35,504 bases of DNA. Source: DATBFX01 sp036558305 (GTDB lineage: Bacteria; Chloroflexota; Chloroflexia; Thermomicrobiales; UBA6265). This document shows positions 21,430-31,254 of the stretch, piece by piece (the stretch's first letter is position 1; every line of letters begins with the position of its first letter). Made by a program: the position numbers and the translations under genes. The notes under the pieces are model-generated. The model searched no databases and was not told where the DNA came from. It saw only the letters and a program-made list of their open reading frames with translations. The DNA is taken from NCBI GenBank assembly GCA_036558305.1, contig DATBFX010000203.1:1-35504 (forward strand), written 5' to 3'.

Positions 21430-23061
21430 TCAGGACGCGCCCACGCGCGTCCGCCGCGGGACCGTCGGTGTCCCCGCGCCCGGCGCCACCGATGGCGCCG
21501 GGCGACGGCGCGTGACCAGACCAATGCCCCACCAGCCGAACTCGGCGAACAGGTACAGCAGCATCGGCACCGTCAAGAAGATCGACAAAAAGAGGTGGAC
21601 GCGGAACGTTTCCCATCCCGTATTGAAGTGCGCCCAGACATAGAACGGGTAATAGGCAAGCCCCAACCCGGTCGCGACCAGCAGATACCCGGTTCCCAAC
21701 GCGTCCCGCCGCAGCGCCAGCACCGCGAACACCGGGATCAAGTACCAGGGGTAGAGATTCGTCAGGAGCAGACTGAACAGCATCATCAGGTCGACGACCG
21801 CCGCTTCCGGTGGCCGCCCACGCCCGACCCGGACGAGCAGCAACAGCGTCAGCACGACGAAGGCGCCGCCGAAGAGCCGCTCCAACCGCTGCTTTGCCGC
21901 CGCCGACAACTTCCGCGCCGCCAGAAAGTTCTTCGCGAACGACAGGTTGGGCTCGCTCCGCACCAGTTGCGCCGTCTCCTGTTCCTTCTGGTACTGCTGC
22001 GCCAGCGAGTAGACGGAGACGTGGTCCATCTCCTGCGACGTCGCCGTCCCCTTCCTGAGCCCATCGACCATCCCACCGCCCGCCCAGAACGGCGCGCAGG
22101 CAACGACCACGACGGCACCGGTCAACCCGACCGCCACCGCGATCCGCCGCGGACTCCACCGGCGCAGCACCACCACCAGCACGAACAGCGGCGCCAGCGC
22201 GACGGTGAAGAATTTCACGAGCGCCGATGCCGCCAGGAGCGCCCCGGCCAATCCCGATCGCCCCCGCAGCGCGATCAGCGCCCCCACCAGGAAGCAGGTC
22301 ATCATCACGTCGTTGTGGGCGTTGGCGAGTCCCTCGAAGAGGATCAGCGGGTTGGCGAGGAAGGCGTACACCGCGAGCCAGCGGCGCCGCTCGTCGTCAC
22401 CGTGGTACCGAAAGATCGTCGCCCCCGTCAACGCCAGCAGCAGCGCATTGAGCACCTTCATCGCCACCAGCGAATGGAAGACGTTCGCGTACCCGACCAC
22501 CGCCCCCGGCAGCCAGGAGACCAGCAACCACACCGGCCCGTAGAAGAGCCGCGTGTCGACCAGGAACGCCGGCAACGCGTACGAATCGTGGCGAAACGCC
22601 TCGAACGTCTCCAGATACGGATTGACGTGGTAGTGGTAGGCGAGTTTGATCTCGATCATGTAGTTGAAGACGTCGAGCGCCCCCACCGGGTAGAGAACGA
22701 CGTTGACGAACCCCGGTCCCAGCACCGACGCCGCCACCCCGAGCTTGATCGCCCGCGAGATGCGCGGCGCCCCCCGGACCAAACCGTAGCCGGCGGCATA
22801 GAGGATCGCGATGACGACGAAGAGGGCCAACGTGCGCCGCAGAATCGGCGAGTCGAATTGCCCAGGTATCTTCTCGAACGCGAAGTGCGTGTGGTTCCGA
22901 TTCGCGAACAGCCCGTACCACTGGTAAAGCTTGTACCAGCAAAAGATCGCCGCCACCGAAACGGCAAGCAGCAGAAACTCGCCGACGCGGTCCGACCGCT
23001 CGTCGGCTGCATCGGAGGGATTGGGCGCCGTCGCGGGCTCGGCTGCCGGAGAAAAGACCAT
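21430..23061 (-). CDS. Polytopic GT-C glycosyltransferase (mannosyltransferase-like, GT87/MptB type)
   Basis: A 543-residue membrane protein with roughly a dozen hydrophobic segments. After a cytoplasmic N-terminus the first segment (VGEFLLLAVSVAAIF) is followed by an outer loop. The second large loop holds ALDVFNYMIEIKLAYHYHVNPYL, the typical GT-C acidic pattern with an Asp near a membrane edge. The pattern ANPLILFEGLANAHNDVMMTCFLVGALI matches the 'NAHND' loop of polyprenol-linked mannosyltransferases. Such enzymes add a sugar from a polyprenyl-phosphate donor outside the membrane. The acceptor is unknown. The neighbouring deacetylase suggests surface glycan processing. No good ribosome site lies at the ATG. 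Confidence 0.85.
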   Translation of the reverse strand: MVFSPAAEPATAPNPSDAADERSDRVGEFLLLAVSVAAIFCWYKLYQWYGLFANRNHTHFAFEKIPGQFDSPILRRTLALFVVIAILYAAGYGLVRGAPRISRAIKLGVAASVLGPGFVNVVLYPVGALDVFNYMIEIKLAYHYHVNPYLETFEAFRHDSYALPAFLVDTRLFYGPVWLLVSWLPGAVVGYANVFHSLVAMKVLNALLLALTGATIFRYHGDDERRRWLAVYAFLANPLILFEGLANAHNDVMMTCFLVGALIALRGRSGLAGALLAASALVKFFTVALAPLFVLVVVLRRWSPRRIAVAVGLTGAVVVVACAPFWAGGGMVDGLRKGTATSQEMDHVSVYSLAQQYQKEQETAQLVRSEPNLSFAKNFLAARKLSAAAKQRLERLFGGAFVVLTLLLLVRVGRGRPPEAAVVDLMMLFSLLLTNLYPWYLIPVFAVLALRRDALGTGYLLVATGLGLAYYPFYVWAHFNTGWETFRVHLFLSIFLTVPMLLYLFAEFGWWGIGLVTRRRPAPSVAPGAGTPTVPRRTRVGAS

Positions 23062-23389
23062 CGCACACCAAAGCGGGGTGCGCGGGCACCCCGGAGAATC
23101 GTTCGGTCAATCGGCGCTAGAACGTCGTTTCGACGGCCAAAAACACCGCGTCCACGTCGCCACGGATATGGGGCATCGTCGCCTGACGATTGCCATGCAG
23201 GATCGTTGCCAAGCGGCTCCCCCGACACCCCTATCAGCAAGATTATCCCGACCTCGCCTCCCGATGCTTCGGGCAATCTGCTGCAACCGCGACAACAGAC
23301 GGTAGCCGCGGGTACATATCTGGGGCCGGCGCGGCGATCCGCGACTTCGCCTCTCGGATCGGACCGTTGCGAGATGCAGAAGGCAGCAT
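23062..23389. other. Divergent spacer between the glycosyltransferase and the RES-Xre pair
   Basis: About 330 bases with no convincing gene. Frames here are open in places (for example a minus-strand frame starting at 23396) but have no family pattern and poor starts. A promoter for the toxin-antitoxin pair begins right after at 23390. Confidence 0.5.
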
Positions 23390-23418
23390 TTGACATCTCT
23401 TACGGTGTGTCGTACCCT
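23390..23418 (+). promoter_or_regulatory. Promoter of the RES-Xre toxin-antitoxin operon
   Basis: A perfect -35 TTGACA (23390-23395), a 17-base spacer, and a weaker -10 TACCCT (23413-23418), 67 bases before the antitoxin start. Confidence 0.6.
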
Positions 23419-23484
23419 GCCCCTGCCCGCAGACCACGGCGGCGACGGGAGATCGTGGCACGAGCGACGAGGTGGTGTGTGGCG

Positions 23485-24090
23485 ATGGTGGTGACGATCT
23501 CGGCAACACCGGAACTGGAGGCAATCGATCCTGCTATCGATCGGACGCTGCGGAGCTTTCAGGATCGTCTGAACGCGCTGCCGCCGGACGAGTTGATCGC
23601 CGTGGTCGAGGCTGCAACGCGCGCCATTTCGCCAACCGACGAAACGGTGCCCGCGGTCGTGACCGCCCTCACCGGCAGCCACCGCTTCACCGCGGAGGAG
23701 CAGGCAGAGGCCGAGATCGATGTCCTGAAGCGGTCGTTCGCTCGCCGCCGGGAGTTGCTGGCCGATTCGCTGTCCGCGTCACAGGTCGCGGCGCTGCTTG
23801 GGACGTCGCGCCAGACACCCCACGACCGGCTGGCGGGCGGAACCTTGCTGGCGGTCATGGACCGCGGTGCCTATCGCTTCCCGCGCTGGCAGTTCGATCC
23901 GAACGGAGAGGACGGCGTCGTGCCGGGGTTGCCGGCGGTGATTCGGGCGCTCGACGTTGCCCCGCTCGCCAAAGTGTCCTGGCTGACCCGCGCCAACCCG
24001 ATGCTCGAGGGCAAGACTCCCCTCGCCTGCCTCCAGGCAGGACAGACCGAGCGCGTCGTCGCCTTAGCGCGCCCGGTCGGCGTCGCCTGA
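23485..24090 (+). CDS. Xre/MbcA-type antitoxin of a RES-Xre pair
   Basis: A 201-residue protein. Residues about 75-125 form a helix-turn-helix (DVLKRSFARRRELLADSLSASQVAALLGTSRQTPHDRLAGGTL). The C-terminal region carries the antitoxin signature of the RES-Xre family: an RFPRWQFD strand, GVVPGLPAVIRAL, and W...NPMLEGKTPLACLQAG, which closes the toxin's active site in known structures. It also represses its own operon, so the promoter at 23390 is its likely operator region. The ATG at 23485 follows a GAGGTGG stretch; an in-frame GTG at 23479 is a possible alternative. The toxin gene starts two bases after its stop. Confidence 0.88.
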   Translation: MVVTISATPELEAIDPAIDRTLRSFQDRLNALPPDELIAVVEAATRAISPTDETVPAVVTALTGSHRFTAEEQAEAEIDVLKRSFARRRELLADSLSASQVAALLGTSRQTPHDRLAGGTLLAVMDRGAYRFPRWQFDPNGEDGVVPGLPAVIRALDVAPLAKVSWLTRANPMLEGKTPLACLQAGQTERVVALARPVGVA

Positions 24091-24091
24091 G

Positions 24092-24751
24092 GTGGTCATC
24101 CTCCACCCGCCGCCCCCCAAGCGCGCCGTCGCACCGTTGTTCCTCGATCTCCCCACGGGAGCACGGCTCGTCCGCATCTTCGACCCGACGCGCCGCCATG
24201 CCACCCCGCTGACGTTCCGCGCGAACGGCCCCCGCAAGCGCTTTGACCATCACCGCGGAAGGGGACCGAGCCGGGAACCGGACGACGATCCCGATCGCGC
24301 GGTCTACTATGCGGCTTGGTCTCCGGACCCCGCCGAGGCGCTGTCCAGTTGCCTCGTCGAGGTCTTCGGCGACACGGGCATCGTCGCGTTTGCCGACCTC
24401 GCGATTGCGATGCCGACGGTGGTAGGGCCGCTCCGTCTGCTCGATCTGCGCGACAACGGCGCCATGTGCGCCGGGACACTCGCCGCCATCGCCAAGTGCG
24501 AACACCGGTTGTCTCAACCCTGGTCGCGCTTTTTCTACGAAAACGAGTTCTGCTATGGCGCGATCGCTGGTTTGGTTTACCGCAATGCCCACAACGACGA
24601 ACCGGCGCTCGTCCTCTACGAGCGAGCCCGACCCGCGCTCGCTTGCCCCGCCGACGCCGTGGTTCGCCTCGACCACCCGGGGCTCCGTCCCCTGCTGATC
24701 GACATCATGCGGCGCAACAACCTCGTCTTCGAGACACCGGGCCGCACCTAA
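24092..24751 (+). CDS. RES-domain toxin (NAD+-degrading)
   Basis: A 219-residue protein of the RES family, named after conserved Arg, Glu and Ser. The landmarks are R28 (GARLVRIFDP), TFRANGPRKRFDHHRG (about 41-56), AVYYAAWSPDPAEALSSCLVEVF (Y72/Y73 and E82), and LRLLDLRDNGA. The family has been shown to break down NAD+ by phosphorolysis or hydrolysis in other bacteria; its fold resembles ADP-ribosyltransferases. GTG 24092 is one base after the antitoxin stop. The gene is of normal length with all main motifs present, so it appears intact. Confidence 0.9.
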   Translation: MVILHPPPPKRAVAPLFLDLPTGARLVRIFDPTRRHATPLTFRANGPRKRFDHHRGRGPSREPDDDPDRAVYYAAWSPDPAEALSSCLVEVFGDTGIVAFADLAIAMPTVVGPLRLLDLRDNGAMCAGTLAAIAKCEHRLSQPWSRFFYENEFCYGAIAGLVYRNAHNDEPALVLYERARPALACPADAVVRLDHPGLRPLLIDIMRRNNLVFETPGRT

Positions 24752-24877
24752 CGCACTCATTCGGGGACCAATGCTTGCGAAAAACCCTCATCATGGCCCG
24801 CGGTCGCCCGAACGTCTTCCTCCAGCGCCCTTGGTGCGAGGTCACGACCTACCGCTGAAAGCGTGTCACGCATGCTG

Positions 24878-24906
24878 TTGTCTCCCCAGACCACTTCCGC
24901 TATGAT
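24878..24906 (+). promoter_or_regulatory. Promoter of the peptide ABC transporter operon
   Basis: TTGTCT (24878-24883) and TATGAT (24901-24906), exactly 17 bases apart; -35 matches four of six positions, -10 matches five of six. It lies about 115 bases before the binding protein gene. The rest of 24752-25022 contains no good gene. Confidence 0.5.
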
Positions 24907-25022
24907 GCCGACCGTCCTCGTGGACAACGAGCATTCCTGTTCCGGTCGTGGTTCCCGTATCGGCAGCGCACGAATCGCCAATCTCGAACGACTCGCGCGC
25001 CATCTGGAAGAGGAGGGAGCAC

Positions 25023-26654
25023 ATGGTGGACAGACCCGTCGACGTTCCGCGTCGCGCCCGGAGCGACCCGCACCGGTTCGGCCCCGGCCGCCTGCTCGCC
25101 GCCGTCCTGAGCGGTTGGTCGATCGCCGGCGTCTCGGCCGTCATGTGCGCGGTCCTGCTCTCCGGTCTCGTCGTCTCGGCGGTGCCCGGGCACGCCGCGG
25201 CCCAGGGCACGCCAACTCCAAAGACGGGCGGCACCCTCACCGCTGCCATCAGCTCCGACCCGGTCAACCTCGACCCCGCCCTCTCCTCCGCCTACTCCAC
25301 CTTCGAGATCCTCGAAAACGTCTACAACCAGCTCGTCGACCTCGACGCCAACCTCCAGGTCGTCCCCGAGCTCGCCGAGAGTTGGGACGTCTCGCCGGAC
25401 AAACTGAGCTACACCTTCCACCTCCGCCACGGCGTGAAATTCCACAACGGGCGCGAGATGACGGCCGACGACGTCGTCTACTCGCTGGAGCGGGTCCGCA
25501 ATCCGGATACCAAGTCCGGGTGGGCCTACCTCCTCGATCCCCTCGACAAGATCCAGGCGGTCGATCCGTACACCGTTCTGATCACCACCAAGACGGTCTA
25601 CGCCCCGCTCTTGACCAAACTCACCAGCGCCGGTCTGGCGATCGTGCCGAAGGAAGAGGTCGAGAAGGGCGACTTCGACAAGCGCGCCGTCGGCACCGGC
25701 CCCTTCAAGTTCGTCGAGTTCGTCCCCGCCGACCACACCACCCTCGTCCGCAACGACGACTACTGGGAACCCGGTCTCCCCTACCTCGACCAGATCATCT
25801 ACAAACCGATCCCGGACGACACCGTCAAGAAGACGAACCTGGAAACCAAGAACGTCGATTGGGTCGACAACGTCCCACCCAAGGACGTCGACTCGATGAT
25901 GAAATCTCCTGATCTCGTCGTCCACACCGTCAACGCCCCCTCCTACTGGTACCTGGGCGTCAACCTCAAGCGCAAGCCGCTCGACGACAAGCGCGTTCGC
26001 CAGGCCATCTCCTACGCCGTCGACCGCGAGGAACTGGCCGCCCTCGCCCTCTACGACCTCGGCGTTCCCTCCCAGACACCCATCCCCGAGGGCAACTTCT
26101 GGCGCTCCGAATACGCGCCCTACTCGCACGACGTCGACAAGGCGAAAGAGCTTCTCCAGGAGGCAGGTGTCGGCGACGGCTTCAAAACCGAATTCCTCGT
26201 CGCCCAGGCCTACCAACCCTCCGTCCAGATCGCCGAAGGTGCCCAATCCGAGTTGGCCGACGTCGGCATCGACGCCACGATCCGGCCGCTTGAATGGAGC
26301 ACCTGGCTCGACGAGGAGGGCCATGGCAACTACGACATGTACGTCTGCGGCTGGATCGGGCTCGTCGATCCCGACGACTTCTTCTACGCCCAGCAGAAAA
26401 CCGGTCAGGTCTTCAACTTTACCGGCTACAGCAACCCCGACCTCGACAAACTCCTCGACCAGGGCCGCCAGGAACTCGACCCGAACAAGCGCAAGGAGAT
26501 CTACGATCAGGTCCAAAAAATCCTGATCGACGACCTCCCCTACATCTACCTGATGACGCAAGGTTCCGTGAACGCCTGGCAACCCTACGTCAAGGGCTAC
26601 GACGTCCGCCCCGACTCCGCGATCTCGTTCAAATCGACCTGGCTCGACAAGTAG
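25023..26654 (+). CDS. Peptide/solute-binding protein of an ABC transporter (SBP family 5)
   Basis: A 543-residue exported protein. ATG 25023 follows GGAGGGAG. The long signal peptide (charged first 25 residues, hydrophobic VSAVMCAVLLSGLVVSAV, then GHAAAQG) has a likely signal peptidase I site and no lipobox, which is unusual for a Gram-positive-like lipoprotein but fits a free or tethered periplasmic type. The family 5 body has TLTAAISSDPVNLDPALSS, VPELAESWDVSPDKLSYTFHLRHGVKFHNGREMTADDVVYSLER, and later RQAISYAVDREELAA, in the usual order. It would deliver oligopeptides or similar substrates to the permeases that follow. A large hairpin (26654-26736) begins at its very stop codon. Confidence 0.92.
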   Translation: MVDRPVDVPRRARSDPHRFGPGRLLAAVLSGWSIAGVSAVMCAVLLSGLVVSAVPGHAAAQGTPTPKTGGTLTAAISSDPVNLDPALSSAYSTFEILENVYNQLVDLDANLQVVPELAESWDVSPDKLSYTFHLRHGVKFHNGREMTADDVVYSLERVRNPDTKSGWAYLLDPLDKIQAVDPYTVLITTKTVYAPLLTKLTSAGLAIVPKEEVEKGDFDKRAVGTGPFKFVEFVPADHTTLVRNDDYWEPGLPYLDQIIYKPIPDDTVKKTNLETKNVDWVDNVPPKDVDSMMKSPDLVVHTVNAPSYWYLGVNLKRKPLDDKRVRQAISYAVDREELAALALYDLGVPSQTPIPEGNFWRSEYAPYSHDVDKAKELLQEAGVGDGFKTEFLVAQAYQPSVQIAEGAQSELADVGIDATIRPLEWSTWLDEEGHGNYDMYVCGWIGLVDPDDFFYAQQKTGQVFNFTGYSNPDLDKLLDQGRQELDPNKRKEIYDQVQKILIDDLPYIYLMTQGSVNAWQPYVKGYDVRPDSAISFKSTWLDK

Positions 26655-26736
26655 GCGGCGAGGCGGCAAGGCGGCAAGGCGGCAAGGGAAAGAACGGATC
26701 GTCCTTGCCGCCTTGCCGCCTCGCCGCCTTGCCGCC
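26654..26736. repeat. Giant hairpin of tandem octamers between binding protein and permease
   Basis: The left arm (26654-26687) is made of 8-nt units AAGGCGGC; the right arm (26703-26736) of CCTTGCCG units. The 34-base arms pair with only one mismatch and one G-U, around a 15-base loop. The hairpin starts at the last base of the binding protein stop codon and ends eleven bases before the permease start, so it hides the permease ribosome-binding region. Confidence 0.85.
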
Positions 26737-26747
26737 TCGGACCGCCC

Positions 26748-27689
<942 letters not shown>

Positions 27690-27749
27690 CTCGTGGGAGA
27701 TCGTGGAATGCGCCGCGACGATTCACCGTCGGAACGAGTCGCCTCTCGC

Positions 27750-27850
27750 GGAGAGAGATTCCTCGACTCCGCTCGGAATGACGGCAGAATTGTGGGCGCG
27801 GCGCCCCTAACACACACCGTCATTCCGAGCTTGTCGAGGAATCTCTCTCC
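27750..27850. repeat. 101-bp palindromic element in the permease operon spacer
   Basis: Two 34-35 base units in inverted orientation: one begins GGAGAGAGATTCCTCGAC (27750-27784), the other (27817-27850) is nearly its complement. The 32-base centre holds the smaller palindrome GGGCGCGGCGCCC. A third single unit lies at 35274-35307. The three copies share GGAGAGAGATTCCTCG and CTCGGAATGACGG, so this is a dispersed repeat family. Confidence 0.85.
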
Positions 27851-27890
27851 GTTTTCGTTCAACACGCCCCGTACCGGGAACTGACCGCCG

Positions 27891-28820
27891 ATGGCCGAAT
27901 CCCTCGCCACCTCCGGTCCGCTTCCCCGCCAGGTCGCCCTCTCGACCAGTCCCGCCCAGCGCCTGAAAGACTCCTGGCGTCTCCTCCGCCGCAGCAAACT
28001 CGCCTTCGCCGGTCTGATCATCGTCCTCGTCTTGATCGTGCTCGCGATCTTCGGTCCGAAGATCGCGCCGTATGACCCGACCAAGATCAACGTCCGCCAC
28101 CGCACCGAAGCGCCGAGTTGGGACCACCTCTTCGGCACCGACGACCGCGGCCGCGACATCCTCAGCCGCGTCCTCTACGGCGCCCGCGTCTCCCTCAAGG
28201 TCGGCGTCATCGCCGTCGGCATCTCCGCCACCATCGGTACCTTCTTGGGTGCCATCAGCGGCTACTTCGGCGGTTGGCTCGACGAGGTGATCATGCGCCT
28301 CACCGACGTCCTCTTCGCCTTCCCCGCCATCCTCCTCGCCATCGCCATCATGGCGATGCTCGGTCCCAGCGCCTCCAACGCCATGATCGCCATCGGCGTC
28401 GTCTACACCCCGATCTTTGCCCGGATCACCCGTGCCTCCGTCCTCGCCGTCCGCGAGGAGGTTTTCGTCGAGGCCGCCCGCGCCATCGGCGCCGGTTCCC
28501 CCCGCATCATCGCCCGCCACATCATGCCCAACGTCATCGCCCCCATCATCGTCGAAACCACCCTCAGTCTCGCCTTCGCCATCCTCGCCGAAGCCGCCCT
28601 TTCGTTCCTCGGTCTCGGCACCCCCCCGCCCGCCCCCAGTTGGGGCCGCATGCTCAGCGAAGGCCGCGACTTCATGCAGGACGCCCCCTGGATGGGTTTC
28701 TTCCCCGGTATGGCCATCGTCCTCGCCGTCATGGGTTTCAACTTCCTCGGCGACGGTCTCCGCGACATCCTCGACCCCCGCCTCAAAGCCGTCCTCGACC
28801 CCCGCCAGCGCCGAGACTGA
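27891..28820 (+). CDS. Peptide ABC transporter permease, DppC type
   Basis: A 309-residue membrane protein. After a cytoplasmic N-terminus (about 1-35) the first membrane segment is KLAFAGLIIVLVLIVLAIFGP, followed by the DppC wording YDPTKINVRHRTEAPSWDHLFGTDDRGRDILSRVLYGARVSLKVG. The EAA loop is VREEVFVEAARAIGAGSPRIIARHIMPN. It pairs with the DppB-type protein. Only the binding protein and two permeases are in this operon; the two ATPases (DppD, DppF) are not in the window. It starts 40 bases after the end of the palindromic element, with a weak GGGA site before it. Confidence 0.93.
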   Translation: MAESLATSGPLPRQVALSTSPAQRLKDSWRLLRRSKLAFAGLIIVLVLIVLAIFGPKIAPYDPTKINVRHRTEAPSWDHLFGTDDRGRDILSRVLYGARVSLKVGVIAVGISATIGTFLGAISGYFGGWLDEVIMRLTDVLFAFPAILLAIAIMAMLGPSASNAMIAIGVVYTPIFARITRASVLAVREEVFVEAARAIGAGSPRIIARHIMPNVIAPIIVETTLSLAFAILAEAALSFLGLGTPPPAPSWGRMLSEGRDFMQDAPWMGFFPGMAIVLAVMGFNFLGDGLRDILDPRLKAVLDPRQRRD

Positions 28821-28824
28821 TCCC

Positions 28825-31254
28825 ATGCCCCGCCCCCGCCCCCTCCGCCCCAGCGCCTACCCCTTTTCCCGCCTCCCGCCTTCCGCCTCCCGCCTTCCGC
28901 CGTTCCCTCGCCTCCTTGCCTCCGCCTTCGCCCTCGCCGCCGGCGGTCTCATCCTCGAAATCGCCCTGACCCGCCTCTTCTCCGTCCTCCTCTTTTACCA
29001 TTACGTCTTCCTCGTCCTCGCCGTCGCCCTCCTCGGTCTCGGTCTCGGCGGTGCCCTCGCCTCCCTCCTCCCCGACCGCGCAACCCGCGGTCAGGAATAC
29101 GCCGCCGGCGCCGCCGCGCTTGCCGCTCTCAGCACCATCGCCGTCACCATCGTCTCCGCCCGCTGGCTGCCGTCGAGCATGCCCCTCCTCCACGGCGCCG
29201 TCGCCCTCATCCCGTTCCTGTTCGTCGGCATCGCCATGCCGCTCCTCCTGAGCGTTCGCCCAACCGCCGCCGGCGCCATCTACGGCGCCGACCTCATCGG
29301 CGCCGCCCTCGGCGCCCTCGCCGCCTTCGGTCTCCTCTACCTGGGACCGATCGTCGCCGCATTGGGCGCGGCGACCCTCTTCGCCCTGGCATCGCTCCTC
29401 CTCCAACCGCGGCGTCGCAACGCGCGCCAGGGTTCGGCGGTTCTCCTGGGACTCGTCGCCCTGGTTTTCGCCGTGGAGGCGCTCGCGCAGCCGATCGACG
29501 TCAATCTCGATCGCCTTGCCGGCGGTAAACCGCTCGACCTCTGGCTCGGTCGCGCCAAGGCGACCACCGAGCGCTCCACCTGGGATCCCTTCGCCCGCAC
29601 CGACGTCGTCTACAAACCGGACGACCCCCAGGAGCGCCTCGTCTTCCTCGACGGCGCCGCCGGTTCCTCGCTCCCCCACTACCCCACCGACGGCAACGAA
29701 GAGACGCGCCGCCGCACCGAGCTCGGCTTCTTCCCCTATCGACTCTTCGATCCCAAGCGCGTCCTCGTCATCGGTAGCGGTGGCGGTCTTGGCGTGCTCC
29801 ACGCCCTCCTCGCGGGTGTCGACGACGTCACCGCCGTCGAGGTCAGCCCCGGCGCCGTCGATGCCGTCCGCGCCGACGGCGTCTACGACGGCTACCTCTA
29901 CGACCGCGACGAGGTCCGCGTCGTCGTCGACGAGGGCCGCTCCTTCCTCCGCCGCGACGAGGGCCGCTACGACCTGATCGACCTCTCCCTCGTCGTCTCC
30001 CTCGCAACCGCCCAGAGCGGCTACGCCCTGACCGAGAACTACCTCTTCACCGTCGAAGCCTTCGACGACGCCCTCGCCCACCTCTCCGACGACGGTCTGA
30101 TCGCCGTCCGCCTCTACGACGACCCCACCCTGACCCGCGCCTTCCTCACCGCCGCCACCACGATGCGCCGCCACGAACCCACCGACGCCGCCGCCGTCAA
30201 CCACCTCGCCGTCCTCTTCAATCCGAGCGAGGCAACCCAGGGCAGCCCCGCCTTCTACCCAGTCCTGCTCATTAGTAAACAACCGTTCACAAACGATTCG
30301 GCCCAGCAACTCGTCGACAAAGCCGACACCGCGAATTACACCGTCATCTTCGCCCCCTTCGTCAAAGAAGACGGCCCCTTCGGCAAAGTCGCCCGTGGCG
30401 AAGTCTCCCTCACCGGTATCCGCGGCGAACTCTCCGGCGGCGTCTTTACCCCGGCCACCGATGCGAGGCCCTTCTTCTTCGAGATGACCGGCCACCTCCC
30501 CCGCCCCCTCGCCGAAGCCTGGATCGCCGTCGCCGCCGTCGTCCTCGGTCTCGGCGCGGCCTTCGCCCTCACCCGCCGGTCGACCGGCCAACCGCTCCTC
30601 CCCGACACCGCCACCGCCGGCGGCCTCGCCTACTTCGCGATCCTCGGCATCGGCTTCATGACCGTCGAACTCGTCCTCCTCGCCCGTCTCACCCTCGTCC
30701 TCGGCCACCCCGTCGTCGCCCTCGCCACCGTCCTCGCCGGTCTCCTCCTCGCCGGCGGCGCCGGCAGCTTCGCCAGCCACCGCCTCCGGGTCGAGGCGCG
30801 CCCGTGGACGATCGCCGCCGCTGCCACCGTGGTCGCCGCCCTCTCCCTTCTCCTGATTCCGGTTACCAACCACGTCCCCCACGCGATCTTGACCCTGCCG
30901 ACCCCCGCGCGCATCGCCGTCGTGCTCATCGTCCTCGCCCCCCTCGGCGCCGCGATGGGCACGCTGCTCCCGAGCGGTTTGCGCCTCTACCCCGGTGACG
31001 CGACCTCCCCCTGGGCGATCAACGGCGTCGGCTCCGTCGTCGGCTCCGTCCTTGCCACCACCCTCGCCCTCAAATTCGGCTACCCGAGCGCCGCCCTCGC
31101 CGGCGCCATCCTCTACGCCGCCCTCGCCCTCGCCGGTCCGTATCTCCTCGGTCGCCCGGTCTGGCTCCCGCGCTCCTCTCGCTCGCCCGAACCGGCACCC
31201 GCCGGCGTCATCCCGATCTCGGCCGCCGGACTTGGAAAGCGCGGCGACCGGTGA
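28825..31254 (+). CDS. Membrane-embedded spermidine-synthase-like protein
   Basis: An 809-residue protein with membrane segments at both ends and a cytoplasmic methyltransferase-like domain in the middle. The first bundle (about 32-220) includes LASAFALAAGGLILEIALTRLFSVLLFYHYVFLVLAVALLGLGLGGALAS, the usual opening of such proteins. Residues about 255-480 carry the Rossmann nucleotide motif VLVIGSGGGLGVLHALLAGV (GSGGGLG at 317-323) and the acidic ribose binder E339 (TAVEVSP), then DEGRSFLRR. The second bundle (about 510-800) closes the protein. The Asp and Gln residues used by true spermidine synthases are not all evident, and these proteins may act on other substrates. The start has no good ribosome-binding site and lies four bases after the previous stop. 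Confidence 0.85.
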   Translation: MPRPRPLRPSAYPFSRLPPSASRLPPFPRLLASAFALAAGGLILEIALTRLFSVLLFYHYVFLVLAVALLGLGLGGALASLLPDRATRGQEYAAGAAALAALSTIAVTIVSARWLPSSMPLLHGAVALIPFLFVGIAMPLLLSVRPTAAGAIYGADLIGAALGALAAFGLLYLGPIVAALGAATLFALASLLLQPRRRNARQGSAVLLGLVALVFAVEALAQPIDVNLDRLAGGKPLDLWLGRAKATTERSTWDPFARTDVVYKPDDPQERLVFLDGAAGSSLPHYPTDGNEETRRRTELGFFPYRLFDPKRVLVIGSGGGLGVLHALLAGVDDVTAVEVSPGAVDAVRADGVYDGYLYDRDEVRVVVDEGRSFLRRDEGRYDLIDLSLVVSLATAQSGYALTENYLFTVEAFDDALAHLSDDGLIAVRLYDDPTLTRAFLTAATTMRRHEPTDAAAVNHLAVLFNPSEATQGSPAFYPVLLISKQPFTNDSAQQLVDKADTANYTVIFAPFVKEDGPFGKVARGEVSLTGIRGELSGGVFTPATDARPFFFEMTGHLPRPLAEAWIAVAAVVLGLGAAFALTRRSTGQPLLPDTATAGGLAYFAILGIGFMTVELVLLARLTLVLGHPVVALATVLAGLLLAGGAGSFASHRLRVEARPWTIAAAATVVAALSLLLIPVTNHVPHAILTLPTPARIAVVLIVLAPLGAAMGTLLPSGLRLYPGDATSPWAINGVGSVVGSVLATTLALKFGYPSAALAGAILYAALALAGPYLLGRPVWLPRSSRSPEPAPAGVIPISAAGLGKRGDR
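28870..28902 (+). repeat. Tandem heptamer repeat inside the N-terminal codons
   Basis: CGCCTCC, CGCCTTC, CGCCTCC, CGCCTTC and CGCCG in 7-nt phase, within the first 26 codons of the spermidine-synthase-like gene. It encodes an SRLPPSASRLPPFPRL segment ahead of the first membrane helix. Confidence 0.75.

Noticed and set aside
23062..23396. Minus-strand frame beginning at 23396 (Cys-containing)
   Set aside because: No ribosome site, runs on as antisense/alternate frame of the glycosyltransferase, and lacks any family pattern.
20866..24090. 1074-residue plus-strand open frame
   Set aside because: Only its last 201 codons (from 23485) resemble a real protein; the rest is antisense to the deacetylase and glycosyltransferase genes.
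24757..24873. Minus-strand 38-residue frame starting MRDTLSAVGRD, with GGGGAG eight bases upstream
   Set aside because: Plausible start but no family, and it overlaps the candidate transporter promoter; too weak to list as a gene.
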